Notes: generated by a model from the letters alone, not told the origin. A DNA stretch of 20,441 nt from CAVPKN01 sp964588495 (GCA_964588495.1 CAZPPS010000040.1:1-20441), one strand, 5' to 3'. Shown: positions 7,927 through 15,199, numbered from the stretch's first letter. Translations and numbers: made by a program.

Positions 7927-8849
7927 TAAACCCAGCGTTTCAAATTGTTGTGTTAGGCTGCTCAGGAGGACCTCGTGAGGATAATTTATCTGGTTATCTC
8001 TGCTCGCCACTTGAAACACAGGAATGGATTTCCTTGGATGCCGGGTCCTTACTTGAAGGAATCGAGTGCGCTCTAAAAAAAAAATGTCTGAATGACGTGT
8101 CCTTCACAGATCCAGAGCTTGCAATGCAAGGGGAGATGTTGAGAAAGCATCTCAAATGTTTTTTAATTTCCCATGCCCATCTCGATCACATTGCAGGGCT
8201 CGTCTTAAATTCCCCGGCAGATAGCCACAAACACATTTTAGGTCTCGATCCTACAATTGATAACCTACGCGATCACATTTTCAACGGAAAAATCTGGCCT
8301 AACTATGGGAGCGAAGGCAACGACCCCATATTGCGCCTCTACGAATATGTGAGGCTTAAAACAGCTCAAGTCACCCCCATTCCCAACACTTCGATGAACG
8401 TAGAAGCTTTTGCTTTGAGCCATCCCAACGGCTATCCCTCTTCGGCATTCCTCATCGAATACAAGAATCAATATCTTCTCTACATCGGAGATACCTCTTC
8501 CGATGCACTCGAAAAGGAAAAGAGATTAAGCACAATTTGGAAGCGAATAACCCCTCTTATTAAAGAAAAAAGACTCTCAGGAATGTTTCTCGAGTGCTCT
8601 TACCCTGCTCACGAAGAAAAAGAAACCCGCTATGGCCACCTCAACAGCAAGCTCATGCTGCAAGAGCTCCAGGCTCTCTCTGACATGGCAGGTTCCCTCA
8701 AAGACCTGCCGATCATCGTCACTCACATAAAAGATAGCATCAAAAGGGGAATTGCTCCCAAAGCCCAGATCCAAGAAGAGCTCCTCTCCCAAAACGATCT
8801 CGGTATCCGCTTCATCTTCCCATCTCAAGGGGACAGGATCGTCCTGTAA
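7923..8849 (+). CDS. Class II cyclic-nucleotide phosphodiesterase-like metallo-hydrolase
   Basis: A metallo-beta-lactamase-fold protein closest in its motifs to class II 3',5'-cAMP phosphodiesterases (yeast PDE1 / Vibrio CpdP type), which hydrolyse cAMP to AMP. Evidence: the family signature SHAHLDHIAGL (His84, His86, Asp88, His89), then ALSHPNG (His167), YIGDTSSD (Asp190), the IWKRITPLIKE...MFLECSYP block typical of this class, YGHLN (His239) and VTHIKDS (His268). All expected metal ligands appear present. No signal peptide is seen, so it should be cytosolic, unlike the periplasmic Vibrio enzyme. The ATG overlaps the pckG stop (ATGA), making it the last gene of mreB-pckG-pde. Substrate could be another cyclic nucleotide or phosphodiester; the fold call is firm, the substrate is inference. 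Confidence 0.85.
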   Translation: MINPAFQIVVLGCSGGPREDNLSGYLCSPLETQEWISLDAGSLLEGIECALKKKCLNDVSFTDPELAMQGEMLRKHLKCFLISHAHLDHIAGLVLNSPADSHKHILGLDPTIDNLRDHIFNGKIWPNYGSEGNDPILRLYEYVRLKTAQVTPIPNTSMNVEAFALSHPNGYPSSAFLIEYKNQYLLYIGDTSSDALEKEKRLSTIWKRITPLIKEKRLSGMFLECSYPAHEEKETRYGHLNSKLMLQELQALSDMAGSLKDLPIIVTHIKDSIKRGIAPKAQIQEELLSQNDLGIRFIFPSQGDRIVL

Positions 8850-8861
8850 GATAATAAAAAT

Positions 8862-8950
8862 AACAGGATAAAAGGGAGGGGTAGGATAAGATAAAAAAGT
8901 AAAAAATATTGTTTAAATTATCCTATTCATCCTTCCATCCTGTTTTTTTT
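8862..8950. terminator. Bidirectional terminator with long imperfect stem
   Basis: The arm at 8862-8889 (AACAGGATAAAAGGG onward) is largely complementary to the arm at 8918-8944, which ends in CCATCCTGTT; the ends AACAGGAT/ATCCTGTT and AGGATAA/TTATCCT pair perfectly. Eight T residues (8943-8950) follow on the plus strand, and A-rich DNA precedes the left arm for the minus strand. It sits between two convergent genes, where a shared terminator is expected. The repeated AGGAT/ATCCT wording also resembles intergenic repeats I remember from many bacteria. Confidence 0.7.
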
Positions 8951-8957
8951 ATCGTAT

Positions 8958-9953
8958 TTATCTGGGACGTTGTTTGTTTTCGGCAAATTCGATCACTTGG
9001 AGCGCGATCTTTTTGCCTAGAATGCCACCCTGTTTGACATCTTCAGGAAAGTGGACACCTGCCCAGAGACGTGTGAGGGCCCCCTCGTCACGAATGCTTT
9101 CCCAATGGGCTTGGTCTTCGGGAAAAAAGTAGCAGAGGACCGTTGCAAAGATTGAACCGATGATCCCTTGTCCAGAAGGATAACTGGGATTGCTGAGTTC
9201 ATGGCCGATGGGTTTGAAGTTGGAGTCCATCATGAAAGGACGCTGAATGCAGTAAGTAAATTTCCATTTCATTTCAGCAATCAGGCCATCATACATGGCC
9301 ATCATAAGTGTGGCGCGCACAAGAAGCTGATGCTCATATGGAATATTTTTTTCCTGCATGTAGCGAAGCGCCATGAGACGCCATTCCATCCCTCTTCCAC
9401 GTGCCCCTCGCCAGATTTTTAAGAGATCTCGTTGTTCTTGAGTCAGATTTTGTCGGATCGTTTTAAGTTGAGCCCATTGCTTTTTCCAGCCATCGTGGTT
9501 ATCTGCAGCAAGCGGGGGAGGGGGCTCTGGTAGTGGGCATGTCCAGGGGATCCATTTTGCAATCAGCTTAGTTGCTTTTGAGATTTTCCGAGGCCATCGA
9601 CTAGAAGTAAAGGTGGCTGCGCTTGCATCTTCCAGGGCAATTCTTTCTAAATAGGGGCAAAGAATGGTGTCTGCCAAACAGGCAATTTCTGGATCGATAG
9701 CTTTTTCTGTAAGGTCTTTGTAATTTGGGAAAAATTTCTTGATGAGAACATATGCGATACGCTCATGAACTTCACAAGGGTATTCTGAGGCACAATTAAT
9801 GGCGACGTAGAGATAAGTGTAAAAACGGACGCGATTGTAATAGGGCTGTTCGGCTTTGACAAAGTAGGCATGGAGCTTTTCTTCCCATGGGTCATCTGCG
9901 GTGAGTTTAAAACAAATAAGAAAAAGTAGGATAAAATAAGGGATTCTCAGCAT
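8958..9953 (-). CDS. Exported PAP2/vanadium-haloperoxidase-like phosphatase with altered motif
   Basis: A 331-residue exported member of the PAP2 / acid phosphatase superfamily. Residues 1-19 form a clear signal peptide (MLRIPYFILLFLICFK, then LTADD), with no further strong membrane segment, so a periplasmic location is likely. The three family motifs lie near the C-terminus: K-x6-RP (Lys231, Arg238, Pro239), PSYPSGQ (257-262) and TR-x5-H-x3-D (Arg295, His301, Asp305). The second motif normally reads PSGH; here the codon at 9168-9170 (CAA on the coding strand) gives Gln262. The nucleophilic histidine of motif 3 is kept. Similar lipid phosphatases act on phosphatidate or undecaprenyl pyrophosphate, but soluble relatives have other substrates. 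Its start is only 18 bases from that of the divergent glycosylase gene, and no good ribosome-binding site precedes it. Confidence 0.75.
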   Translation of the reverse strand: MLRIPYFILLFLICFKLTADDPWEEKLHAYFVKAEQPYYNRVRFYTYLYVAINCASEYPCEVHERIAYVLIKKFFPNYKDLTEKAIDPEIACLADTILCPYLERIALEDASAATFTSSRWPRKISKATKLIAKWIPWTCPLPEPPPPLAADNHDGWKKQWAQLKTIRQNLTQEQRDLLKIWRGARGRGMEWRLMALRYMQEKNIPYEHQLLVRATLMMAMYDGLIAEMKWKFTYCIQRPFMMDSNFKPIGHELSNPSYPSGQGIIGSIFATVLCYFFPEDQAHWESIRDEGALTRLWAGVHFPEDVKQGGILGKKIALQVIEFAENKQRPR

Positions 9954-9960
9954 GATTGGG

Positions 9961-9989
9961 GTTTAACGAAGATGGATATTTCGCGTCAA
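9961..9989 (-). promoter_or_regulatory. Possible promoter for the PAP2 gene inside the divergent gene
   Basis: On the minus strand TTGACG (plus coordinates 9984-9989) and TTAAAC (9961-9966) are 17 bases apart. The -35 match is good, the -10 poor. Transcription would begin within a few bases of the ATG at 9953, giving an almost leaderless message, consistent with the missing ribosome-binding site. The -35 element lies within the first codons of the glycosylase gene. Confidence 0.3.
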
Positions 9990-10655
9990 TTTAACATTTT
10001 AAACGAAACAATCGTGCAGTGCACACGTTGCCCCCGTTTGGTGGCTTATCGTGAAACTGTCCCTTTCAGAAAGGCGTTTTGTCAGGAGCCCGGATGGAGA
10101 AAGCCGGTTCCCGGTTTTGGAGATAGGGATGCTTGGCTCCTCATTTTAGGGCTGGCTCCCTCTATAGAAGGGGGGAACCGGACTGGGCGCATTTTTACAG
10201 GGGACGGCTCAGCCCGCTTTCTCATCAAAGCCCTTCATAAAGCAGGTTTCGCTTCCCAAGCTCAATCAGACACCGCTCAAGACAATCTCCAGCTCAAAGG
10301 TTGCTACATTACAGCCGCTGTCAAATGTGTGCCACCGAAGCACCATCCTCTTCCAGAAGAATTTTCCAATTGCAGCAGCTATTTTGAAAACGAGTTTTTT
10401 CTCCTCAAAAATGTGCGTGCAGTGCTGGCACTCGGCAAAATGGCCTTCGATACTTACCAGTCATTCCTCATCCGATCTGGAGCTCTCCAAAAAAAACACC
10501 CATTTGCCTTTGGCAACAAGGTTCTCGTTCCCGGCTGGCCCACACTCTACGGTGCCTTCCATCCCAGCCCTCAAAACACTAACACCGGCAAACTCACAGA
10601 GGAAATGTTTCTGGTTCTACTAACTCGTATCCAACAGGAAAGCGGTAGTTATTAA
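9972..10655 (+). CDS. Uracil-DNA glycosylase, family 5 (UdgB)-like
   Basis: Base-excision repair glycosylase that removes uracil, and in family 5 also other deaminated bases such as hypoxanthine, from DNA. Of 227 residues, the visible signature is Cys17 and Cys20 (CTRC) with Cys119 and Cys134, the expected four ligands of a 4Fe-4S cluster; GLAPSIEGGNRTGRIFTGD (60-78), the catalytic-pocket motif that is diagnostic for UdgB; and HPSPQNTNTG (197-206), the uracil/minor-groove loop. Family 5 members usually read APxxHGGNRTGR; here the His position is Glu66, a change near the active site. Divergent from the PAP2 gene by 18 bases, and its stop overlaps the end of the convergent nucleotidase gene by 4 bases, so this gene is squeezed on both sides with no room for its own terminator. 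Confidence 0.88.
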   Translation: MDISRQFNILNETIVQCTRCPRLVAYRETVPFRKAFCQEPGWRKPVPGFGDRDAWLLILGLAPSIEGGNRTGRIFTGDGSARFLIKALHKAGFASQAQSDTAQDNLQLKGCYITAAVKCVPPKHHPLPEEFSNCSSYFENEFFLLKNVRAVLALGKMAFDTYQSFLIRSGALQKKHPFAFGNKVLVPGWPTLYGAFHPSPQNTNTGKLTEEMFLVLLTRIQQESGSY

Positions 10656-12097
10656 CCTGAGTTTTTGGATAGAAGAGTCGTATCTCCATTTCGAAGCATG
10701 TGTGCGAAGGGGATTCTCAAATCCTCATATTTGATCTCTGACCCTTCCAATTGGGTTGACAGCCATTCCTCCCTTAGCAAGAAAAAATCGGTCACTGCAC
10801 ACTTGTAGATCGCATCAGGATCGACAGGTTTTTGCCTGATCGTTGCTTGTGTGATCAAAGAATCGTTCACTTCGAGGGTAATGCCAGAATATTGAAAATG
10901 TCTTTGCCCTTGACCCCAGCGATTGTGCCCCTCCTGAAAAAGCTGTAGCAAAACAGATCCCTTCATGCGCGCCACCAAAAGGGATTCGTTATAAGGGAGC
11001 AACTGATAGAGATTTTTGAGGGTAAATGCTCCGGGTTCAATATCTTTTTTAATGGAACCTGCAAGCATCACGGCAACGTCTGTGTCTGCAGCTTTTTGTA
11101 ATATGTCGCAGATGCCACTGCCAAGCTGAGTCAGACCTTTTCGGAGCTCTCCTCTTGCAATTGTATTCGGGCACTCCATAAGCACTTCGGCAAAAGCGAT
11201 CGTTATTTCGTGTTGAAAACAGGTCAATTGCGGAAAAGGATCGCTATCGTCAATAGTCAGATCATAGCGGTCATCCATCAACTCAACACACGATTGTTTA
11301 AAGACGGTGCCGTCTTTCACCTCAATGGACATTTTCCCCACAAGGTGCCCATAACATTCTGCGTGAAAAATAGCGACCCCCCCCTCTTCTTCATGTTCGG
11401 TCATGTAGGTGTGAGAATGTCCCCCAATGATCACATCAATAAGAGGATGCAGTTTGGCATAAACTCGGTCCTGTTTAATGCCTGAATGCGAAAGGAGAAT
11501 GATGATATCGACTTGAGGCCGGATTTCAGGGAGCAACTTATCTAGGATTGTAGAAGGATCTTCAAGCGTCAAATTTGTCTTGCTTAAAGGATGAACTGTC
11601 CCCCATGCATCAGGCCCCATGATGCCCACAACTGCAACACTTAAATTCCCGATTTCAAGCATCACATAGGGAGTAAAACAGGGTTTATTTTCGCACAAAA
11701 TGTTTGCGCAGAGTTTTTTAAATTTGCCCTCTTTTAAAAGCTCTTGAAGAGGCTCAAGTCCCCCATCCAAATCATGATTTCCAATCGCTACAATGTCGTA
11801 GCCGGCTGCGTTCATAAATTCGATATCAGCTCTTCCTTTAAACTTTTCATAGTAAAGGGTCCCACGCAGAAAATCTCCCGCGTCCAGAACCAATAAGGAC
11901 TGTTCGATCGCACGACTGTCTGTTATAAATTTTGCAGTCCTTAGGGCGCCCCCTAAGGGTTTTTCAGAAAGCTTGGATTTAGAAGGATCTAAATAGCTGT
12001 GACGATCCCCTGTGAAGAGCAGACTAAATTTTCCATTTCTTCTCGCAACAAGTGAGGGAGTCATTGGATTTGAATCGCCGATAGTTAGAACTGACAT
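10652..12097 (-). CDS. 5'-nucleotidase / UshA-like metallophosphoesterase, cytosolic
   Basis: A two-domain hydrolase of the 5'-nucleotidase / 2',3'-cyclic phosphodiesterase family. The N-terminal calcineurin-like domain carries the dinuclear metal site: DRH (Asp31, His33), DAGD (Asp75), GNHD (Asn107, His108), SHSG (His204) and GGHSHT (His227, His229). The C-terminal domain (about 300-470) normally binds the nucleotide through NGGxIR; here the equivalent reads AGSIKK, so substrate binding may differ. Family members are usually exported, but no signal peptide is seen here. I choose the ATG at 12097, not the one 27 bases upstream (12124), because AAGGA (12104-12108, minus strand) sits 6 bases from it and the upstream ATG has none. 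This gives 481 residues. A strong promoter lies at 12172-12199. Confidence 0.85.
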   Translation of the reverse strand: MSVLTIGDSNPMTPSLVARRNGKFSLLFTGDRHSYLDPSKSKLSEKPLGGALRTAKFITDSRAIEQSLLVLDAGDFLRGTLYYEKFKGRADIEFMNAAGYDIVAIGNHDLDGGLEPLQELLKEGKFKKLCANILCENKPCFTPYVMLEIGNLSVAVVGIMGPDAWGTVHPLSKTNLTLEDPSTILDKLLPEIRPQVDIIILLSHSGIKQDRVYAKLHPLIDVIIGGHSHTYMTEHEEEGGVAIFHAECYGHLVGKMSIEVKDGTVFKQSCVELMDDRYDLTIDDSDPFPQLTCFQHEITIAFAEVLMECPNTIARGELRKGLTQLGSGICDILQKAADTDVAVMLAGSIKKDIEPGAFTLKNLYQLLPYNESLLVARMKGSVLLQLFQEGHNRWGQGQRHFQYSGITLEVNDSLITQATIRQKPVDPDAIYKCAVTDFFLLREEWLSTQLEGSEIKYEDLRIPFAHMLRNGDTTLLSKNSG

Positions 12098-12103
12098 ATT
12101 AGA

Positions 12104-12108
12104 TCCTT
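12104..12108 (-). promoter_or_regulatory. Ribosome-binding site that fixes the nucleotidase start
   Basis: On the minus strand AAGGA is followed by 6 bases and then the ATG at 12097-12095. The alternative ATG at 12124 has no purine-rich sequence upstream, so the shorter protein is preferred. Confidence 0.7.
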
Positions 12109-12171
12109 TTTTCAAGATAGCCATTATTAAAGGCTATAGAATGGCCTGAGATGGCTTTTTTCATGGCTTTG

Positions 12172-12199
12172 ATTATAAAGATATTATAAATTAAGTCAA
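12172..12199 (-). promoter_or_regulatory. Strong sigma-70-like promoter for the nucleotidase gene
   Basis: On the minus strand TTGACT (12194-12199) and a perfect TATAAT (12172-12177) are separated by 16 bases. The -35 element overlaps the stop codon of the upstream glycosyltransferase gene. Transcription would begin near 12165, leaving a leader of about 65 nt, which contains the short complementary stretches GCCAT and ATGGC. Confidence 0.65.
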
Positions 12200-13290
12200 T
12201 AGAGTAAAGATTTGTAGGTGGAAATGCGCCTGGTCCAAGAAAATCTACCAGAATAGGAAGAAATTTCTCTTTGCAGATTATCCAGGAGGGGTTTTTTGGT
12301 GAGGAGAGATATGGAGTGGGCAAGGGAATCAATGCTGTCTGGTTCAAAGAGAAGAGCGCCCTTTTCGTGTTGAAAATGCTCTTCAACAATCTGTAGGCGG
12401 GGAGCAAGGATAGGCCTTCCCCATTCAGCATATTCTAAAAGCTTGGTGTGGGCCACAAAAGGCATTCTTCCTGTATTCTCAAAAGGGGCAACAAATGCGT
12501 GGGCTTCTTGAACGTGGTTGTGGAGCTCTTTTGGAGGTATAAATCCTAAAAAATGAACGCGTGCTGAGATGTTTAGTTGCGCCGAGAGTAGCTGAAGAGC
12601 AGCAATTTGTTCTGGTTTGCCGCCGATAATTTTGAGGTGGACATTTTGTGTTTGGGCAAGTGCTTGGAGAAGGAAGGGGAGACCTTGGCCTTCGTAGAGT
12701 TGGCCGACATACATGAGAACTAAAGGAGCTTCTTGAGGTGGAGGCAAAGCTGTCGCCTGAACAGCAAGAGGAACCACATGAATGGGAACTGTGAGGGCGT
12801 AGGGCTTTTGAAGCAAAATCTCTTTGAGCGCTTGTGTGGTAACAGTAATCAGGTCGGCTTGTGACAAAAACTTTTTTTCTATTTCAAAATCTTTTGTTGG
12901 CGCTTGGTTAGGGTAATAACAGAGATCATGAACCTCGTAGAGATAGCGGACGCCTGGAATTTTCCGCGCAAGATGATAGGCGGCCTGCTTTTTTACACTT
13001 AATAAAACCCATTCAGGACGCATTTGGTGGATCTTTTTTTGACAGGCTCTAAAAAAAGGGAGGTTCCAGGTAACTCCAAGGGGGTTATTTTTCCGGATGA
13101 TGGGAAACTCTTCGATTTTCAATTTAGTAATGTTGTAATGGGCAAAGAGATCCGTTTTTTTAGAGCCTTTGCCAACAAAGAGTGTAACATCAAATCCAGA
13201 CGCCTGAAGTGCTGCGCATTCGTGCACAATATAAACATCGTGGGCTTTTTTTTTCGGAAGTATCTCGTTGTAAGGGTATATTATCTGCAT
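12196..13290 (-). CDS. Glycosyltransferase, family 4 (group 1) type
   Basis: A 364-residue GT-B-fold enzyme that should transfer a sugar from a nucleotide-sugar to an acceptor. The N-terminal half has the opening MQIIYPYNEILPKKKAHDVY, common in GT4 enzymes, and YEVHDLCYYPNQAP. The second Rossmann lobe starts near VLMYVGQLYEGQGLPFLLQA, the family's typical donor-domain entry. The donor-binding segment is APFENTGRMPF followed by HTKLLEYAEWGRPILAP, where the family conserves Glu...KLLEY. No membrane segment is seen. Acceptor and donor cannot be told from sequence; a role in surface glycan or glycolipid synthesis is plausible in this neighbourhood. It is read toward the nucleotidase gene and divergently from fliF, 53 bases away. 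No clear ribosome-binding site precedes the ATG. Confidence 0.88.
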   Translation of the reverse strand: MQIIYPYNEILPKKKAHDVYIVHECAALQASGFDVTLFVGKGSKKTDLFAHYNITKLKIEEFPIIRKNNPLGVTWNLPFFRACQKKIHQMRPEWVLLSVKKQAAYHLARKIPGVRYLYEVHDLCYYPNQAPTKDFEIEKKFLSQADLITVTTQALKEILLQKPYALTVPIHVVPLAVQATALPPPQEAPLVLMYVGQLYEGQGLPFLLQALAQTQNVHLKIIGGKPEQIAALQLLSAQLNISARVHFLGFIPPKELHNHVQEAHAFVAPFENTGRMPFVAHTKLLEYAEWGRPILAPRLQIVEEHFQHEKGALLFEPDSIDSLAHSISLLTKKPLLDNLQREISSYSGRFSWTRRISTYKSLLY

Positions 13291-13343
13291 TTGTAAAAAA
13301 TAGTAGATATTTGTAAATAGAAGGGTATTCCAAAAATGATTAT

Positions 13344-14618
13344 ATGAAAGAAATATTAAAGCAGTTTGCCACCATTTGGCGCGAGAGAAATCCCCTGCAA
13401 AAAGCCCTTTTTGTAGCCATTTTGCTTATTGTGATTTCTCTTTTAGGGTATTTGGTGAATCGCCCACATAACAGCTTTGTTCCTCTTTTTCCTGGCAAAA
13501 CTTTAAGTTTAACCGAAACTGCTGAAATCTGCGCCCGCCTTAAAGCACATGCGATTCCCTATAAAGAAGATAAAACAAAGGGGATTGTTGTCTCCTCAGA
13601 TCAGGTCGATCAAATCCGGACCGAGGTTGGAACGCCAAGAACTGAGACGGGTAAAGGATTTGAGCTTTTTGATACCAATACGTGGATCAAAGGGGAGAAA
13701 GAGCTCCAGGTCTTGGAAATGCGCGCTTTAAAAGGGCAGCTGGAAAAGGATTTATCTGCTTTTGAGCATATCAAAAGCGCGAATGTCATTTTAGATATTC
13801 CACCACAAAGATCGTTTCCGGGGACAAAATATCAGACAAAGGCTTCTGTGATTTTAAATTTAATGCCAGGAGCCAAGCTTTCCTCTTCGGAGCTTCGAGC
13901 GATCAATAACCATTTAGCGGGCGCTGTGAGGGGCCTTGAGTCCAATATGATCGCCATATCAGACACAACAGGAAAGCTTTATAAATCGATCGACCCAACG
14001 GGAGCCGATGAATTTTTGCTAGACAGCAGCCTGAGTGTAGAAGAGAAGGTGACAGAAAGAGTCAATGAGCTTCTGTTACGCCTTGTGGGGGAAAATCATT
14101 TCTATACAACTGTACAACTTTCTGATTCTCAAATGTCTATTGCGATTATTATCGATCGAGACAGAATTCCAGCAGAAATGCCCAATTTTCAAAAAGACAT
14201 TGAAAGGCAGCTGACAGTGTGTGCAAGGGGTTTTGGATATCCCGTGCAGGCAGTTGTCGATTTCATCCCGTTTAACAAAGCTAAAGTCCATCTCATCAAA
14301 ACCAGCTATTATTCCTCATTTGGTTTTTACCTCACCCTTGTGTTTGTCGTAGCAGCCCTCATCTGTTTTTACCCATTTTTGAAAAGTTACAAAAAAAGTA
14401 AAAAAGTGACTGAGGATGCCCTTTTAAAGACAAAGACACACATAGATCTTGGAAAACTAGGCTCAGCGATGCGCGGTGAAGATCCACAAACAATTGCAAT
14501 CATGCTTTCATATCTCGAACCAGAGCGGGCAGAAGAGCTGATTTCTGCACTGGATTCCAACTTGCAAGATGAGGTCCTTTTCCATCTTTCTGAAATGGAA
14601 AAAAGGGATAATCTATGA
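13344..14618 (+). CDS. fliF: FliF-like MS-ring protein with FliG middle-domain-like tail
   Basis: Membrane ring protein of the flagellar-type export base. Residues 20-38 are the first membrane helix; about 43-215 match the FliF/YscJ ring-building domains (FPGKTLS, then GFELFDTNTW and LDIPP); a shortened second periplasmic part follows; a second helix lies at about 326-346. The cytoplasmic tail (374-420) does not look like FliF but like the middle domain of FliG: EDPQTIAIMLSYLEPERAEELI corresponds to the FliG segment beginning EHPQ, which contacts FliM. Total 424 residues, against about 550 for ordinary FliF. There is no lipobox cysteine, which argues against the SctJ/CdsJ lipoprotein. First gene of fliF-H-I-J; matches the position of CT719. 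No strong ribosome-binding site. The FliF call is firm, the fusion reading is inference. Confidence 0.88.
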   Translation: MKEILKQFATIWRERNPLQKALFVAILLIVISLLGYLVNRPHNSFVPLFPGKTLSLTETAEICARLKAHAIPYKEDKTKGIVVSSDQVDQIRTEVGTPRTETGKGFELFDTNTWIKGEKELQVLEMRALKGQLEKDLSAFEHIKSANVILDIPPQRSFPGTKYQTKASVILNLMPGAKLSSSELRAINNHLAGAVRGLESNMIAISDTTGKLYKSIDPTGADEFLLDSSLSVEEKVTERVNELLLRLVGENHFYTTVQLSDSQMSIAIIIDRDRIPAEMPNFQKDIERQLTVCARGFGYPVQAVVDFIPFNKAKVHLIKTSYYSSFGFYLTLVFVVAALICFYPFLKSYKKSKKVTEDALLKTKTHIDLGKLGSAMRGEDPQTIAIMLSYLEPERAEELISALDSNLQDEVLFHLSEMEKRDNL

Positions 14619-15199
14619 TTATCCGTGGTGAAAATGTCCAAGACATGGCCCTTCTGAGCCCTTTGAGGGAGCTTCATTTTGAAAAATCTCAGGAAAAAGA
14701 GAGTTTTTTTGAAGAAGAATGCAGAAAAGTTTTTCAGGAAGGGTTTCAAAGTGGGGAGAAAAAGGGATTTGAGAGAGCGTCTGGTGAAATAAAAGAGCTT
14801 TTGAGTCTTGTGCAAACACTTGCTCAGAAGCTGCTAGAACACACACGTAATGTTGTAGAACATCTCAAGCCTGAAGTGATCGAATTAACAATTGTCCTTT
14901 GTGAGAAGGTCATCCGAAAAGAGCTTGAATCTCCTCAAATGCTGATCCATTTGATCCATTCGCTTCTAAGCAGTGCGCCCGATCTTAACCAAAATGAGGT
15001 CAAAATCAGGCTGAGTCCCGAAGACTTCAACATGCTCGAAGCATTCGCTCAAAATAAAGACCTGAAAGGATTAAATTTCCAGTCAGATAGCCTCATGATG
15101 CGCGGAGATTGCCGTATCGAAACAGAATCGGGACTTATAAATTACAGCATTGCCCGCGAGCTTGATTTTCTTAAGAGAAAAATACTGAAAAATGAGTAA
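14615..15199 (+). CDS. fliH: FliH-like stator / ATPase regulator
   Basis: Peripheral-stalk protein that holds and restrains the FliI ATPase at the export gate. It has 194 residues. The N-terminal third is charged and shows FliH-type GxxxG repeats (Gly43, Gly47, Gly51), followed by a long helix, and a C-terminal domain with VKIRLSPEDF and GDCRIETESGLINYSI, the conserved end shared by FliH and SctL proteins. The ATG overlaps the fliF stop (ATGA), and AAAGGGA (14602-14608) gives a good ribosome-binding site. Its last 8 bases overlap fliI. Order and pairing match CT718-CT717. Confidence 0.88.
   Translation: MIIRGENVQDMALLSPLRELHFEKSQEKESFFEEECRKVFQEGFQSGEKKGFERASGEIKELLSLVQTLAQKLLEHTRNVVEHLKPEVIELTIVLCEKVIRKELESPQMLIHLIHSLLSSAPDLNQNEVKIRLSPEDFNMLEAFAQNKDLKGLNFQSDSLMMRGDCRIETESGLINYSIARELDFLKRKILKNE

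Noticed and set aside
9168..9422. 84-codon plus-strand frame inside the PAP2 gene
   Set aside because: It is opposite a gene with a signal peptide and ordered family motifs, and shows no protein features of its own.
12099..12431. 110-codon minus-strand frame before the nucleotidase gene
   Set aside because: It overlaps the glycosyltransferase in another frame and crosses the promoter at 12172-12199; no homology pattern seen.
13344..14618. Reading the first export gene as the injectisome lipoprotein SctJ (CdsJ)
   Set aside because: No lipobox cysteine, too long for SctJ, N-terminal membrane helix instead of a lipoprotein signal, and fliH-fliI-fliJ neighbours favour FliF.
14387..14815. 142-codon minus-strand frame across the fliF-fliH junction
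   Set aside because: Both genes on the plus strand are well supported; the product is a Phe/Ser-rich low-complexity shadow with no ribosome-binding site.
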